64,000 nucleotides of DNA. It comes from Hymenobacter aerilatus (GTDB lineage: Bacteria > Bacteroidota > Bacteroidia > Cytophagales > Hymenobacteraceae). The translations under genes were made by a program, and so were the position numbers. Positions 43,495-51,698 of this stretch are shown here, piece by piece; the first letter of the stretch is position 1; each line of letters starts with the position of its first letter. The notes beneath the pieces were generated by a model. It searched no databases, was not told the origin of the DNA, and saw only the letters and a list, made by a program, of their open reading frames with translations. The DNA lies in contig NZ_CP095053.1 of the NCBI RefSeq assembly GCF_022921095.1, forward strand, positions 2,026,501-2,090,500. The letters run 5' to 3'.

Positions 43495-43917
43495 CTATTC
43501 AGCAGCCAGCATGGCTTCGTACAGAGGAGCCGACCGTTCGCCCTTGCTGTAGCGGGTGAGCAATGGGTTTAGAATGAGGGTAAGACCCATCACGCCAGGG
43601 ATGCCAATAGAAGCGTAGTGCCCACGAATGGTGTTGAGGTGCTTCTCGGCGGCTTCCCAATCAAAGCCAGAAGCATCTACCCCGTTGGCAATGTCTTCTT
43701 CGTTGGCGTAGGCATCGTTGGCCTGCTCTTGGGTCAGGTCTTTATCGCCAATCACGACGGCATATTCGTCGCTACCTGTGCTCACTTCTAACAGGCTGAT
43801 ACCGTTGCCGAAGCGGGCCAGAAAGTCGTTGACTACCTTGTTGATAGCCTCAAAGTCTGGGGCGTCTTTCCAGTCCCAAGTATGAACGGCTAGTGGTTTT
43901 GTGGGGTGCTGTGTCAT
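43495..43917 (-). CDS. Hypothetical acidic 140-aa protein
   Basis: MTQHPTKPLAVHTWDWKDAP; acidic centre (DLTQEQANDAYANEEDIANG). No domain recognised. Confidence 0.6.
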   Translation of the reverse strand: MTQHPTKPLAVHTWDWKDAPDFEAINKVVNDFLARFGNGISLLEVSTGSDEYAVVIGDKDLTQEQANDAYANEEDIANGVDASGFDWEAAEKHLNTIRGHYASIGIPGVMGLTLILNPLLTRYSKGERSAPLYEAMLAAE

Positions 43918-43950
43918 GTCTGTAATAGAGTAGTTAAAGGGGGTAGAGGG

Positions 43951-44193
43951 CTATTTCTCGTTCATAGCCCAGACTGACTTGCTTTTCAACATCCGAAGCA
44001 CGGCCGGGAAGAGGTGCTGGTAGTCGTTGCTATTCATGCCAGCTTTCTCCCCGACGGTAGCCATGAAATGCACGAGCATAGCTTCATCTTCCTCATCGTC
44101 ATTGAATAGCCAGTTCTTCACAGCAGGATGAGCGGGAAATACTTCACGCTTGCCCTTGTTGTACTTGTAGGTTACTAGGTCTTGATTTTCCAT
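43951..44193 (-). CDS. Hypothetical 80-aa protein
   Basis: MENQDLVTYKYNKGKREVFP, with NDDEEDEAMLVHFMATVGEK. Unknown. Confidence 0.6.
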   Translation of the reverse strand: MENQDLVTYKYNKGKREVFPAHPAVKNWLFNDDEEDEAMLVHFMATVGEKAGMNSNDYQHLFPAVLRMLKSKSVWAMNEK

Positions 44194-44260
44194 GATCTTC
44201 TAGGTTTAGGAGTGGAGAGAGTAGTAGTAGTAGTAGTTTCTTTACTGAGGGGCCAAAAGG

Positions 44261-44629
44261 CTAAGCATTAGCCAGTTCAAGCAATACATCAGCATGACAA
44301 GGGGCATCTAGGGCGCAGAAGCAAGCAAGGTGTTTGCCGCGTAGGTCGGCTAAGTCAGGCTTTGATAATTCAAGCCACCAACCATAGATATCTACAGCAG
44401 TGTGCGGGCTGTTCACCAACCACCATTCGCCAGTATCCGCCGCTTTATCGCCAACTAGATACCAGCAGGCACCAGTCTTGCCGCCCATAGAAGCCCATTT
44501 GCCAATTTTGAAGGGATTACCCCACTTGCCAGGCCGGCATACACTCACCACCGGACGGCCGTCGGGCGACTGGGCTTGCAGGTTGAATCCTTTGGTTCTT
44601 TTGCGTTGGATGCGAATAGGCTTATTCAT
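44261..44629 (-). CDS. DUF4326 protein, 122 aa
   Basis: RIQRKRTKGFNL, VSVCRPGKWGNPFKIG and LRGKHLACFCALDAPCHADV are diagnostic of DUF4326, a conserved phage and bacterial family of unknown activity. Confidence 0.85.
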   Translation of the reverse strand: MNKPIRIQRKRTKGFNLQAQSPDGRPVVSVCRPGKWGNPFKIGKWASMGGKTGACWYLVGDKAADTGEWWLVNSPHTAVDIYGWWLELSKPDLADLRGKHLACFCALDAPCHADVLLELANA

Positions 44630-44689
44630 CGTCGTAAATTTTTAGAGGTTGTAGGCTAGAAGTCGGCTTCTCTTTGTTCTAAAAAGGGG

Positions 44690-44956
44690 TTACTTGAAAA
44701 TGTCACCAAAGCCGCTCAAGTCAGACTTGCTACCCGACCCTTTGAGCATGTCCATCATGGAGTCCATCCATTCTTTGTTCTTCTTGTTCTCGCATTTCTC
44801 TATCACGACTTTGGTTTTGCTGGTGATGAACTTCATGGCTTTAATGCGAGCCTCGTCTTCGCTTTCAGCGGGTATTTCCATGCGGATATGCCCGGTCTGG
44901 ATAGGCTGCGTTTTAGAGGGGAATTCAATGTGGGCTGTAATGATGTAGGTATGCAT
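44690..44956 (-). CDS. Hypothetical 88-aa protein
   Basis: MHTYIITAHIEFPSKTQPIQ, beta-alpha-beta-like start, then a Lys-rich and Ser/Gly-rich tail ending DLSGFGDIFK. Unknown; the Gly/Phe tip is reminiscent of protein-interaction tails. Confidence 0.55.
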   Translation of the reverse strand: MHTYIITAHIEFPSKTQPIQTGHIRMEIPAESEDEARIKAMKFITSKTKVVIEKCENKKNKEWMDSMMDMLKGSGSKSDLSGFGDIFK

Positions 44957-44976
44957 AGTGGTAGGGGTGAAATGGA

Positions 44977-45171
44977 TTACAGAATATGCGCTACTCCTTG
45001 CTCTAAGGCGCGGGCGTAGCAGCGTTGTATCATGGTGGTGGCCTGCTCCCGTTGTTCCATCAGCTCGCGTATCTTTCTATCACACTGGGCTTGCTGGGCG
45101 CGGGCCATATCGTAGGCCCGTTGTAGTTCGGTTTGCCGGGTTTCTATCAGATGATTGAGGGGAGTTGCCAT
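44977..45171 (-). CDS. Small helical protein, 64 aa
   Basis: MATPLNHLIETRQTELQRAY, one long coiled-coil helix. It lies two bases after the DnaB stop and might assist the helicase; no direct evidence. Confidence 0.5.
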   Translation of the reverse strand: MATPLNHLIETRQTELQRAYDMARAQQAQCDRKIRELMEQREQATTMIQRCYARALEQGVAHIL

Positions 45172-45173
45172 CG

Positions 45174-46607
45174 TTAGAAGGGAGGGTTTTCTATGGGCGT
45201 ATCGTCGAACGTCGACGCGGGCAAGGGCCGCAGGGTAGCTTGTTCATTCACCACCACCGCCTCAGTGTAGAGGTCGGAAAGCACCCCGCGCCGCATGTTG
45301 CAGCCTACCACCACTTCGCCGGTTGCTCCGTTGCGATGCTTGGCAAGGTCAATCAGCATCGTGCCTGCCGTGGGCGTTTGGTCGGCGTACTCGGTGATGT
45401 TGTAGTACTCCCCGCGCCACAAAAACACAATCACGTCGGCGTCTTGCTCCAGCGAACCGGACTCGCGCAAGTCGGATAGTTGGGGGCGCTTCTCCCCTCC
45501 CCTCGTTTCCACGGCCCGGCTGAGCTGGGATAGAGCAATTACTGGGACACTTAATTCTTTCGCCATCTCCTTCAACCCGCGGCTGATGGAGCCTATTTCC
45601 TGTTCCCGGTTGCCTTTGCCGTCGCCGTGCATGAGTTGCAGATAGTCGACGAGAATCATTCCGATGTTGTGCTCTGCTTTCAGGCGGGCGCACTTGGCGC
45701 GCAACTGATAGATACTTAGGCCGGGGGTATCGTCAATCAGAATCTTGTCGGTCTTGAGCCGGTGGGCACGTTGGGCTAGGTGGCGTACTTCGTCGACGCC
45801 GCCGCGTAGTTGCCCCCGGCGTAAGTCAGAGTTGCTATACCCTTCTACCTCGGCAGATACCATCCGCTGCACGAGTTGGATAGTGGGCATTTCCATGCTA
45901 AAAATCGCACTCACTATCCCTTCGTCGACGGCGGCGGTACGGGCGAAGTGTAATAGTGCAGCGGTTTTGCCCATTCCCGGCCGGGCTGCCAGGATGATTA
46001 AATCCGACGGCTGCCAGCCACCTGTCGCGTTGTTGAGTTCGGTTAGTCCAGTCGGAACGCCCGTCAAGCCTTGTTGCTGCACGGCCTGTTCCATCTGGGC
46101 AAACACTTCGTCGAAAATACTGGCGACCGATTGCACGGCCCGGCTTTCTAGGCTTTGGTGCAACACGTTGATGCGTTGCTGTCCTTCGGCTAAAAGCTCC
46201 AGCGGGTCTTTTGTTTCGTCGTAGCCGTGCTGTTGCATGTGCCGACCCGCCTCGATAATCACCCGACGGGCGTACTGCTGTTGTAGAATCCGGCAGTGCG
46301 TTTCCAGGTGGGCAACCGAGTTGATTTTCGTGGTCAATCCGGCAACGAACTGGTGGCCTCCTACGCGGTCTAGTGTCCCGTCACTGCGCAGTTGCTGAAT
46401 CACTGTGAGCATGTCCACGGCCTTATCGGCACGATGCATGGCCTGCATGGATTTGTAAAGCAGCTTGTGTTTGGGGTCGTAGAACACATCTTCCGACGGC
46501 AGCAAAGCAAACAGGGTGCGTAGGGCGCTGGCCTCGATTAAGCCGGAACCGAGTACGGCGGCTTCCAACTCAAGGGCCTGGGGTGGTTTGTAGGCGGTGT
46601 CATTCAT
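45174..46607 (-). CDS. dnaB: Replicative DNA helicase, DnaB family
   Basis: 477 aa with the full DnaB plan: N-terminal helical domain (PQALELEAAVLGSGLIEASA), linker, then RecA-like ATPase with ARPGMGKT (208-215), MILVDYLQLMHG (Walker B) and VIALSQLSRAVETRGGEKRP. It unwinds DNA at the phage fork. It overlaps the preceding DUF1376 gene by 4 bases, forming an initiator/helicase pair. Confidence 0.95.
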   Translation of the reverse strand: MNDTAYKPPQALELEAAVLGSGLIEASALRTLFALLPSEDVFYDPKHKLLYKSMQAMHRADKAVDMLTVIQQLRSDGTLDRVGGHQFVAGLTTKINSVAHLETHCRILQQQYARRVIIEAGRHMQQHGYDETKDPLELLAEGQQRINVLHQSLESRAVQSVASIFDEVFAQMEQAVQQQGLTGVPTGLTELNNATGGWQPSDLIILAARPGMGKTAALLHFARTAAVDEGIVSAIFSMEMPTIQLVQRMVSAEVEGYSNSDLRRGQLRGGVDEVRHLAQRAHRLKTDKILIDDTPGLSIYQLRAKCARLKAEHNIGMILVDYLQLMHGDGKGNREQEIGSISRGLKEMAKELSVPVIALSQLSRAVETRGGEKRPQLSDLRESGSLEQDADVIVFLWRGEYYNITEYADQTPTAGTMLIDLAKHRNGATGEVVVGCNMRRGVLSDLYTEAVVVNEQATLRPLPASTFDDTPIENPPF

Positions 46608-47530
46608 GACCAGCGGGCAGGGTCTGCGGCGGCGGCGGCTCCTAGTGGCGCACTAGTGGCGCGGGTTACCGTCGGGGCGGGGTTGTTGGAATTGCGGTAG
46701 GTAGTCTGCTGAACTTCCGCGTCTGGTAAGAGTAGCTTGCGCTTCAATTTGTCATTGTCCAGCCAGCGCTCGATGTAGATTTTCCACTCATCGTTTGTGG
46801 CCTCAGCATTTCGTCGACGATTTTCGATTTGCTCGTTCGCACCACGGACAATGCGAAGCAGGTAAAGAGCCTTGTCCACGTAATCGTAACCGATAGCGTT
46901 TAGGTGGGCGTAGAACTCTGTGCTGCGAAAAACCGGAGCATCCTCCGGCGTAAACTTCGCGGCCTGTTTCGTCGACTGGGCTTTCGGGTTTTCAACTTGC
47001 GAAGCTTTCCCTTGCGCGCCCTGCTTGCTTTGCACTTCTTCTTTAGAAGAATGTAATTGTAATTGTGATTGTAATTGGTTGCCCTTTTCACCAACACCTG
47101 TTACCGGATTTTCAACAGGTGTTGAACAGGTGTTGGATTTCTGTTGAAGATCTGTTGCTTTTCTGTTGGCCTCGGCTTCGCGCTTGGCAGCCGAACGACG
47201 CCCTGCTTCGGCCTTCTTTTCGCTCAGTTGTTCACGCTTCGCCGCCTCGTCTAGTAGGCGCGGGTTATAGCGATAGGTACCACATTCTGACAGCGGAAAC
47301 ATAGCCAGCAAGGCGGGTCCACTCACAGCCCAATCAGCTGGACTCATTTCACAGAGCCGGCGTACGGTGTCTTCGGCCGCTGGCAGGGTGCCTGGCTGAT
47401 CTTCGCCCCACGATGTAGCTAGCAAGCCGATATAGGCCCCGCGTTCAGCAAGGCTCATCATCCGCACCGACTTGGAACTAAGCCAGTCAGCGGTATTAAA
47501 GGCGAACCAGAAAGGCTTGTTGGATTTCAT
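46604..47530 (-). CDS. DUF1376-type replication protein, 308 aa
   Basis: The N-terminus WFAFNTADWLSSKSVRMMSL and AERGAYIGLLATSW fits DUF1376, often next to phage replication genes. A low-complexity Gln/Ser linker follows (about 125-190) and then a helical C-terminus. It is directly upstream of dnaB, so an initiator or helicase-loader role is likely. The linker DNA holds an iteron-like array (47114-47168), as the lambda O gene does. No Walker motif. Confidence 0.75.
   Translation of the reverse strand: MKSNKPFWFAFNTADWLSSKSVRMMSLAERGAYIGLLATSWGEDQPGTLPAAEDTVRRLCEMSPADWAVSGPALLAMFPLSECGTYRYNPRLLDEAAKREQLSEKKAEAGRRSAAKREAEANRKATDLQQKSNTCSTPVENPVTGVGEKGNQLQSQLQLHSSKEEVQSKQGAQGKASQVENPKAQSTKQAAKFTPEDAPVFRSTEFYAHLNAIGYDYVDKALYLLRIVRGANEQIENRRRNAEATNDEWKIYIERWLDNDKLKRKLLLPDAEVQQTTYRNSNNPAPTVTRATSAPLGAAAAADPARWS
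47053..47168. other. Candidate phage replication origin: phased 11-bp repeats beside AT-rich tract
   Basis: Five consecutive 11-bp units (47114, 47125, 47136, 47147, 47158) all end in TGTTG. The first two are identical (AACAGGTGTTG); the last three share TCTGTTG. An inverted copy CAACACCTGTT is at 47092-47102. Next to it, 47053-47080 holds repeated TGTAATTG-like AT-rich words. Everything is inside the DUF1376 gene. Confidence 0.6.
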
Positions 47531-48027
47531 GGTTGTACCTCCCCTGCCTCAATTGGCATCTTCATAAATGCCATCCAAACCGTCTCCCCATTTTTGCGGG
47601 AAGTATGCCCAAACAAGGGTTGCTGGCTGAGTAGCGGCAGGATTTTGCTTAATGGTATTTCGTTCTGATTCCACTTGAAAATCAGCGTACCGTACACGTC
47701 TAGCACGCGCATACACTCTTCAAAGCCCGCCTTGATATCATCCTCCCACGTCGGCAACAACCGGCCGTACTTCTTGGCCAACCATGATGTGTTGCCAAGT
47801 TTCCGCAAATGGGGTGGGTCAAAGACAACCAACTTGAAAGTGTTGTCGACAAAAGGCATTGCCCGGAAGTCAGAAATTATATCAGGCTGTACTTCCAGTG
47901 TGCGGCCGTCGCATAGGATGTGGCTTTCCTTGCGGATATCGGCGTAGGTGACGCTGGGGTTAGTCTTGTCGAACCACATCATTCGACTACCGCAGCACGC
48001 GTCTAGGATAAGTTGTTCTTGAATCAT
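47527..48027 (-). CDS. SAM-dependent methyltransferase-like protein, 166 aa
   Basis: Starts MIQEQLILDACCGSRMMWFD (ATG 48027). DACCGSRMMWFDK (SAM site), DFRAMPFVDNTFKLVVFDPP and MRVLDVYGTLIFKWN follow class I methyltransferases. The target is not known; DPPH resembles amino-methyltransferase loops. It overlaps the DUF1376 gene by 4 bases. Confidence 0.8.
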   Translation of the reverse strand: MIQEQLILDACCGSRMMWFDKTNPSVTYADIRKESHILCDGRTLEVQPDIISDFRAMPFVDNTFKLVVFDPPHLRKLGNTSWLAKKYGRLLPTWEDDIKAGFEECMRVLDVYGTLIFKWNQNEIPLSKILPLLSQQPLFGHTSRKNGETVWMAFMKMPIEAGEVQP

Positions 48028-48206
48028 AGTTGCCAGAAATAATGAAACCGCCCGCCCTACCCGACACGGTAGAGCTAAGGCGGCCTCGGTAAATGGCTGG
48101 CAGGCCATGTTGAAGTCGTTGCACAGGCTGGTGTCGCAGCCTCGTTCAGAACCGCACCCCTGCCAGGGCGACCGTATTCCGATTTGCTATACCCAAAGAT
48201 ACAACT

Positions 48207-48225
48207 AGTATTACTAAGTAATACT
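48207..48225. promoter_or_regulatory. Palindromic operator candidate
   Basis: AGTATTAC-TAA-GTAATACT is a perfect 8-bp inverted repeat, 41 bases before the ATG of the RHH gene and in the divergent region with the methyltransferase gene. RHH proteins bind such short palindromes, so autoregulation is likely. Confidence 0.6.
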
Positions 48226-48251
48226 ATATCAGACAAAGTATTTTTTGTGAC

Positions 48252-48259
48252 TACTTTTG
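48252..48259 (+). promoter_or_regulatory. -7 element of the RHH gene
   Basis: TACTTTTG is a perfect TAnnTTTG, 6 bases before ATG 48266, predicting an almost leaderless mRNA. No -33 TTG at 19 bases. Confidence 0.6.
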
Positions 48260-48265
48260 CAGCCT

Positions 48266-48463
48266 ATGGCAAAGCAGCCCGCCCCTACCCCCGTCCGGCT
48301 TTCTCCGGAACTACTCTATAAGTTTGATGTGGTCGCCAAAGCCAGAAGGCGGCGGCGGGGCGAGCTATTGCGTATGCTGGCAGAGGACGCCGTAGAAGCC
48401 TATGAAAAGGAACACGGCCCTATTCTTCTTCCTTCCTCTTCTATAGAGAGAGAGAAGGGGTAG
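48266..48463 (+). CDS. Ribbon-helix-helix regulator, 65 aa
   Basis: MAKQPAPTPVRLSPELLYKF then ARRRRRGELLRMLAEDAVEA. Strand plus two helices of the RHH/Arc type. The only plus-strand gene among the early genes, divergent from the methyltransferase and convergent with the dUTPase-side gene. It likely controls a local promoter. Confidence 0.7.
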   Translation: MAKQPAPTPVRLSPELLYKFDVVAKARRRRRGELLRMLAEDAVEAYEKEHGPILLPSSSIEREKG

Positions 48464-48659
48464 AACTGGATTTCTTGCACAGCCCTCGCGCTGGGCAGCT
48501 TGTATTCTGACAGGTAGTAGGAGTATCGAGCTTCTGGTCTATTACCTGCCAGGAACGGGCCTCTATTAACTTCCAGTGCCGTTTCTGCATAGCCAGCATC
48601 CGAAACACAAGTAAGGGAGCCAGCACCCGTAGGCGCTGGCGAGAGATGGTCTTACACAT
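48441..48659 (-). CDS. Hypothetical 72-aa protein
   Basis: Starts MCKTISRQRLRVLAPLLVFR at ATG 48659, overlapping the dUTPase stop by 8 bases. Hydrophobic/basic N-half and a Cys-containing C-terminus (CQNTSCPARGLCKK). Convergent overlap of 23 bases with the RHH gene. Confidence 0.5.
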   Translation of the reverse strand: MCKTISRQRLRVLAPLLVFRMLAMQKRHWKLIEARSWQVIDQKLDTPTTCQNTSCPARGLCKKSSSTPSLSL

Positions 48660-49152
48660 GGTTGAGTAGGTTAGTAGAGCCAAACCCACCGGCCCCGCGT
48701 TCTGACTGTTCTAAGGTTTCGACTTGTTCAAAGGTGACGGTGGGCACCCGTTGGAATTGGATTTGACCGATGCGCTCAAACTTCGGATAGATGTTGCTGT
48801 GATCGATGCTTAACTCTTTCTTGTAAACCGGGAAGTCCACCATCCCACGCACAGGTACATCTACTTCTTTGGCCGTCTTCCTAAACCGGGCTTTCCATTC
48901 CCCGCGGTAGCCAGCGTCTATCACACCAACGCTATTGCAGAGTGCTAACCCGTATTTACTGATAGAAGAACGTGGGTAGAACAACCCCTGCCAGCCTTCG
49001 GGCATCTCCGTTTTGAAGCCTAGACTATACTCTATGTAGTCGTCAGTTACTTCCATGCCCACGGCTATTACATCAAAGCAGGCATCACCCTTATGCGCTT
49101 TAACTGGCATCGCGTCGGGGTGCAGTAATTGAATTTTAACGTTGCAAGTCAT
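48652..49152 (-). CDS. dut: dUTP diphosphatase, 166 aa
   Basis: All trimeric dUTPase motifs are present: KGDACFDV, YPRSSISKYG, GVIDAGYRGEW (76-86), ERIGQIQFQRV and ERGAGGFGSTN. It hydrolyses dUTP to dUMP and keeps uracil out of phage DNA. It overlaps the Myb-like gene's stop by one base. Confidence 0.95.
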   Translation of the reverse strand: MTCNVKIQLLHPDAMPVKAHKGDACFDVIAVGMEVTDDYIEYSLGFKTEMPEGWQGLFYPRSSISKYGLALCNSVGVIDAGYRGEWKARFRKTAKEVDVPVRGMVDFPVYKKELSIDHSNIYPKFERIGQIQFQRVPTVTFEQVETLEQSERGAGGFGSTNLLNHV

Positions 49153-49943
49153 TAGCGTATAGAAGAAGGTGAGGGAGTCCGGTAGACAGTGGCCAGCCGG
49201 TTGTTTTGATCTAGGATTTGCACGGCTTGTTTGCCGGCGAGGTGGGCAGCAAGCCCTTGTTTGTATTCCTCTGAGTTGTGGGGTAGCTTCCAGTAGGGTG
49301 TTTTAGCGGGGCCGGTTGACTGGTGTTTTGGCGCTTTGGCTATCTTCTTGATGCCAGGCACTAAAGGAGTACCTGTGCGTTCAATGGGCTTGCCGCGCCG
49401 ACGGGCACCGCGCTCGGCTCCTTTGCGGTCGAAATAGACTTTGCTTTTTCTGACCTTTGTTTCTGCGGCTCGGCGGTTGACAGCCGTAGCGCTTCGACCA
49501 ATAGCTAGGGCTACATCTTTGGTTTCTGCGTCGGGATAGTGGGCTTCTAAGTATTGCTGTTCCCACGGTTCCCAGCTTTTGGAGGCGCGCTTGACGCCTA
49601 GCTTTTTGGCTCGGTTGGCAATGGCTTCCTGCGTTCTAGTAGGAAGCCGCTCGAGCAAGTCCGGCCACGCGCCTTTTGTATAATGCTCCCGAATTAACTC
49701 ATCTTCCTTTGCCGTCCATTGGGGTGCTCTGCTAGGGAGTGTGGTCAACTCGGTTCTGGTATTGATGTCATAGTTCTTTTGCAGTCTCATAACTTTTGCG
49801 TGGCTAGCGATGGAATTAATGGTGCGCCCTGGCAGGATGGCTAACAGGGCTTCGTTGGAGTGTTTGGCGTAGAATTCAAGTAGTAGCTTATCCTCTGCTT
49901 GTGACCACTCCTTACGTTTGGCATCTGTTTTCCCGCGTGGCAT
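49152..49943 (-). CDS. Three-repeat Myb/SANT-like DNA-binding protein
   Basis: 263 aa with three tandem units starting near residues 13, 76 and 123: WSQAEDKLLLEFY, WTAKEDELIREHY and WEPWEQQYLEAHY. Each is followed by a small helix and a recognition-like helix (ILPGRTINSIASHAKVMRL, LPTRTQEAIANRAKKLGV, IGRSATAVNRRAAETKV). The C-terminal 90 residues are basic with a short folded end. This is the R1R2R3 layout of Myb proteins and of related phage HTH proteins. Probably a regulator or DNA-organising protein. Confidence 0.75.
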   Translation of the reverse strand: MPRGKTDAKRKEWSQAEDKLLLEFYAKHSNEALLAILPGRTINSIASHAKVMRLQKNYDINTRTELTTLPSRAPQWTAKEDELIREHYTKGAWPDLLERLPTRTQEAIANRAKKLGVKRASKSWEPWEQQYLEAHYPDAETKDVALAIGRSATAVNRRAAETKVRKSKVYFDRKGAERGARRRGKPIERTGTPLVPGIKKIAKAPKHQSTGPAKTPYWKLPHNSEEYKQGLAAHLAGKQAVQILDQNNRLATVYRTPSPSSIR

Positions 49944-49946
49944 GGC

Positions 49947-50426
49947 TTAGGCGGCTTTAGGAGTAGAGGGGATATAGGCCAGATTGCTCTCGGCCATGTT
50001 ATTCATATGTTTTAAGCTTGCCTCAATCTGTGCGGGCTTGAGCTGTAGTAGCAGCTCGGCAGCTTGCCCTAGCACTTCTGATAAGGCATTGGTTGAGTCG
50101 CTATGCTCGTTCTCAAAGGGGCGCTGCATTTCGACTAGAAAGTCCTCTGACTTTTTGATCAGGTCCGTAATAGACTTCCGGGTTTCACGCTTGACAGGCC
50201 CCATTGTTGAGAGTTGTCGAATCGCATGATCGAGGTTTACCAATGAGGAACTGAGTACACCAATTAAGGCCCCGGCGCGCTGGGCTACTTCGGGGTCACG
50301 TTCAGTGGGCGGGACAGTGTTGCGCTCAATCATCCTGCGGCGCAACTGTGAGGGGTAATGCGAGGGAATAAGTGGGGCTTGCTTCAACCCAGCAACGGGG
50401 GGCATCCCTAGTGTGGTGAGGTTCAT
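49947..50426 (-). CDS. Hypothetical 159-aa helical protein
   Basis: Helical after residue 40 (AGALIGVLSSSLVNLDHAIR, KSITDLIKKSEDFLVEMQRP). No domain recognised; in the recombination/replication gene cluster. Confidence 0.6.
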   Translation of the reverse strand: MNLTTLGMPPVAGLKQAPLIPSHYPSQLRRRMIERNTVPPTERDPEVAQRAGALIGVLSSSLVNLDHAIRQLSTMGPVKRETRKSITDLIKKSEDFLVEMQRPFENEHSDSTNALSEVLGQAAELLLQLKPAQIEASLKHMNNMAESNLAYIPSTPKAA

Positions 50427-50430
50427 AAGG

Positions 50431-50637
50431 TTATTGTTTCACCCAACACCCGAAGGTGAGTAGGCGGTGTAGGAATTCTTCTTTGAGTTCGTAGGGGTCT
50501 TCTTCCGGCCGACCGGGGCGTGTTCTGGCAGCGTATAAAATCTTCGTGGCTTGCTTGCCTTGTCCGAAGTGCTGCCAGAACACGCGCCGTACACACGCAT
50601 CTTGAGAGGAATGATATGTGCCTTGTAGGTCAGGCAT
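50431..50637 (-). CDS. Hypothetical 68-aa protein
   Basis: Starts MPDLQGTYHSSQDACVRRVF at ATG 50637, overlapping the previous gene. RRVFWQHFGQGKQATKILYA and YELKEEFLHRLLTFG suggest a small helical fold. Confidence 0.6.
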   Translation of the reverse strand: MPDLQGTYHSSQDACVRRVFWQHFGQGKQATKILYAARTRPGRPEEDPYELKEEFLHRLLTFGCWVKQ

Positions 50638-50875
50638 GGAAGGGGTTTCTAAGCCCTCCCTTTCGGCCAAACCAAGACCGGCGGGGCGGGTCGGGCGGCA
50701 ACACAAGCAGTTCGCCTTTTACTGCGCCTTCTACCTCAAATGCAGCCTTAATCCACTCGTCCTCTCCTTCTTCGTAGGACAGGTTTTCACCAGAGCATTC
50801 AGCTAGTAGGTGCTCGTGCATCTTTTCTAGTAGTTCCCTTGGTTGGGGTATGTAGTCTATCCGGCGCTTGCTCAT
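50630..50875 (-). CDS. Hypothetical 81-aa protein
   Basis: Starts MSKRRIDYIPQPRELLEKMH at ATG 50875, overlapping the ERF stop by 4 bases. Acidic centre, then KGELLVLPPDPPRRSWFGRK. Unknown. Confidence 0.6.
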   Translation of the reverse strand: MSKRRIDYIPQPRELLEKMHEHLLAECSGENLSYEEGEDEWIKAAFEVEGAVKGELLVLPPDPPRRSWFGRKGGLRNPFHA

Positions 50876-51479
50876 GCTGCTACCCCTCCCTCCTGCTTCG
50901 TGAGTTGCTTCTTGCGGCCTCCTACAATCTTGCGGAAGGCGTCGATTTCCTGAAAGCCAGGATAGGCAGCCCACAGGCTATCTACTTCGTCGTTCGTCTC
51001 GGCTAGGATGACTTCGCCAATGGCTTGCGGAAGCGTAACCTGTGCCAGCTCGTGCGTCTGGTATTCGGTATCTTTTTGTTCCTCCGTTGGAATGCAGAAC
51101 AATTGCATGAGGGCTACTTTTAGCGCGTAGGACTGCGCTTTGCCCTCTGCTTTGTTCCGCTATCCATTGCTTCGCCGCGTGCCTCAGACGTGATGAAACT
51201 GCCATCCTCACAGAAGAAAGTATAGCGTACGGTTATCGTAACGTGCATCATCTGCCCGCCCGACTTAGTAGGCACTGGCCCGGCGTGGTGGGCTAGTACT
51301 GTATTGGTATAGAAGACGCCGTTCTTTGCCAGCGGCTCGTGCAGGGCATTAAAAGCGTCGTCAATACCACGGAAGGAATACCGCTGTTGTTGGTTCTCGC
51401 GGTTCTTGCCGATGTGCCCTACTTCGGACATGACAGCGGCAATCTTGGCGTAGATAAGCCCTTGTTTTTCAGTTGCCAT
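50872..51479 (-). pseudogene. ERF-family single-strand annealing protein split by a -1 frameshift
   Basis: The first frame (51479 down to 51120) reads as ERF to ARGEAMDSGTK, then goes out of frame and stops. One base back, the frame continues KAEGKAQSYALKVALMQLFC then IPTEEQKDTE, exactly the expected ERF sequence, to 50872. Joined length would be about 202 aa, normal for ERF. The slip point is ACAAAGCA near 51150. Either one base is lost (mutation or sequencing error) or translation slips at A-AAG. ERF would promote phage DNA recombination. Confidence 0.85.
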
Positions 51480-51485
51480 GGTATT

Positions 51486-51698
51486 TTACCAGAGTAGTAG
51501 TGGAGGAAGAGACTGTGCCCGTTGGGCGGTCTGGTGTTCTACCTGAGCGTCCTGAGAAGGTGGGGTAGGCTCTAAAAAAGAACCTATCAACCCAGCGAGT
51601 AAGGCCCCACCGGCGATGAGACGGAGTAGGCGTTTGGTCTCTTCCCAGCTCCGAGGCCGGCGGGCGGTGCGGGAGAGGCCAGGGCGGTTAGCTTGCAT
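51486..51698 (-). CDS. Small single-TM protein, 70 aa
   Basis: Starts MQANRPGLSRTARRPRSWEE (ATG 51698), TM at about 27-40 (RLIAGGALLAGLIGSFL). Overlaps the previous gene by 11 bases. Unknown. Confidence 0.55.
   Translation of the reverse strand: MQANRPGLSRTARRPRSWEETKRLLRLIAGGALLAGLIGSFLEPTPPSQDAQVEHQTAQRAQSLPPLLLW

Noticed and set aside
51120-51211. Efficient programmed frameshift in ERF
   Set aside because: The site (A-ACA-AAG) is not a canonical X-XXY-YYZ heptamer, so mutation or sequencing error is at least as likely; kept only as an open alternative.
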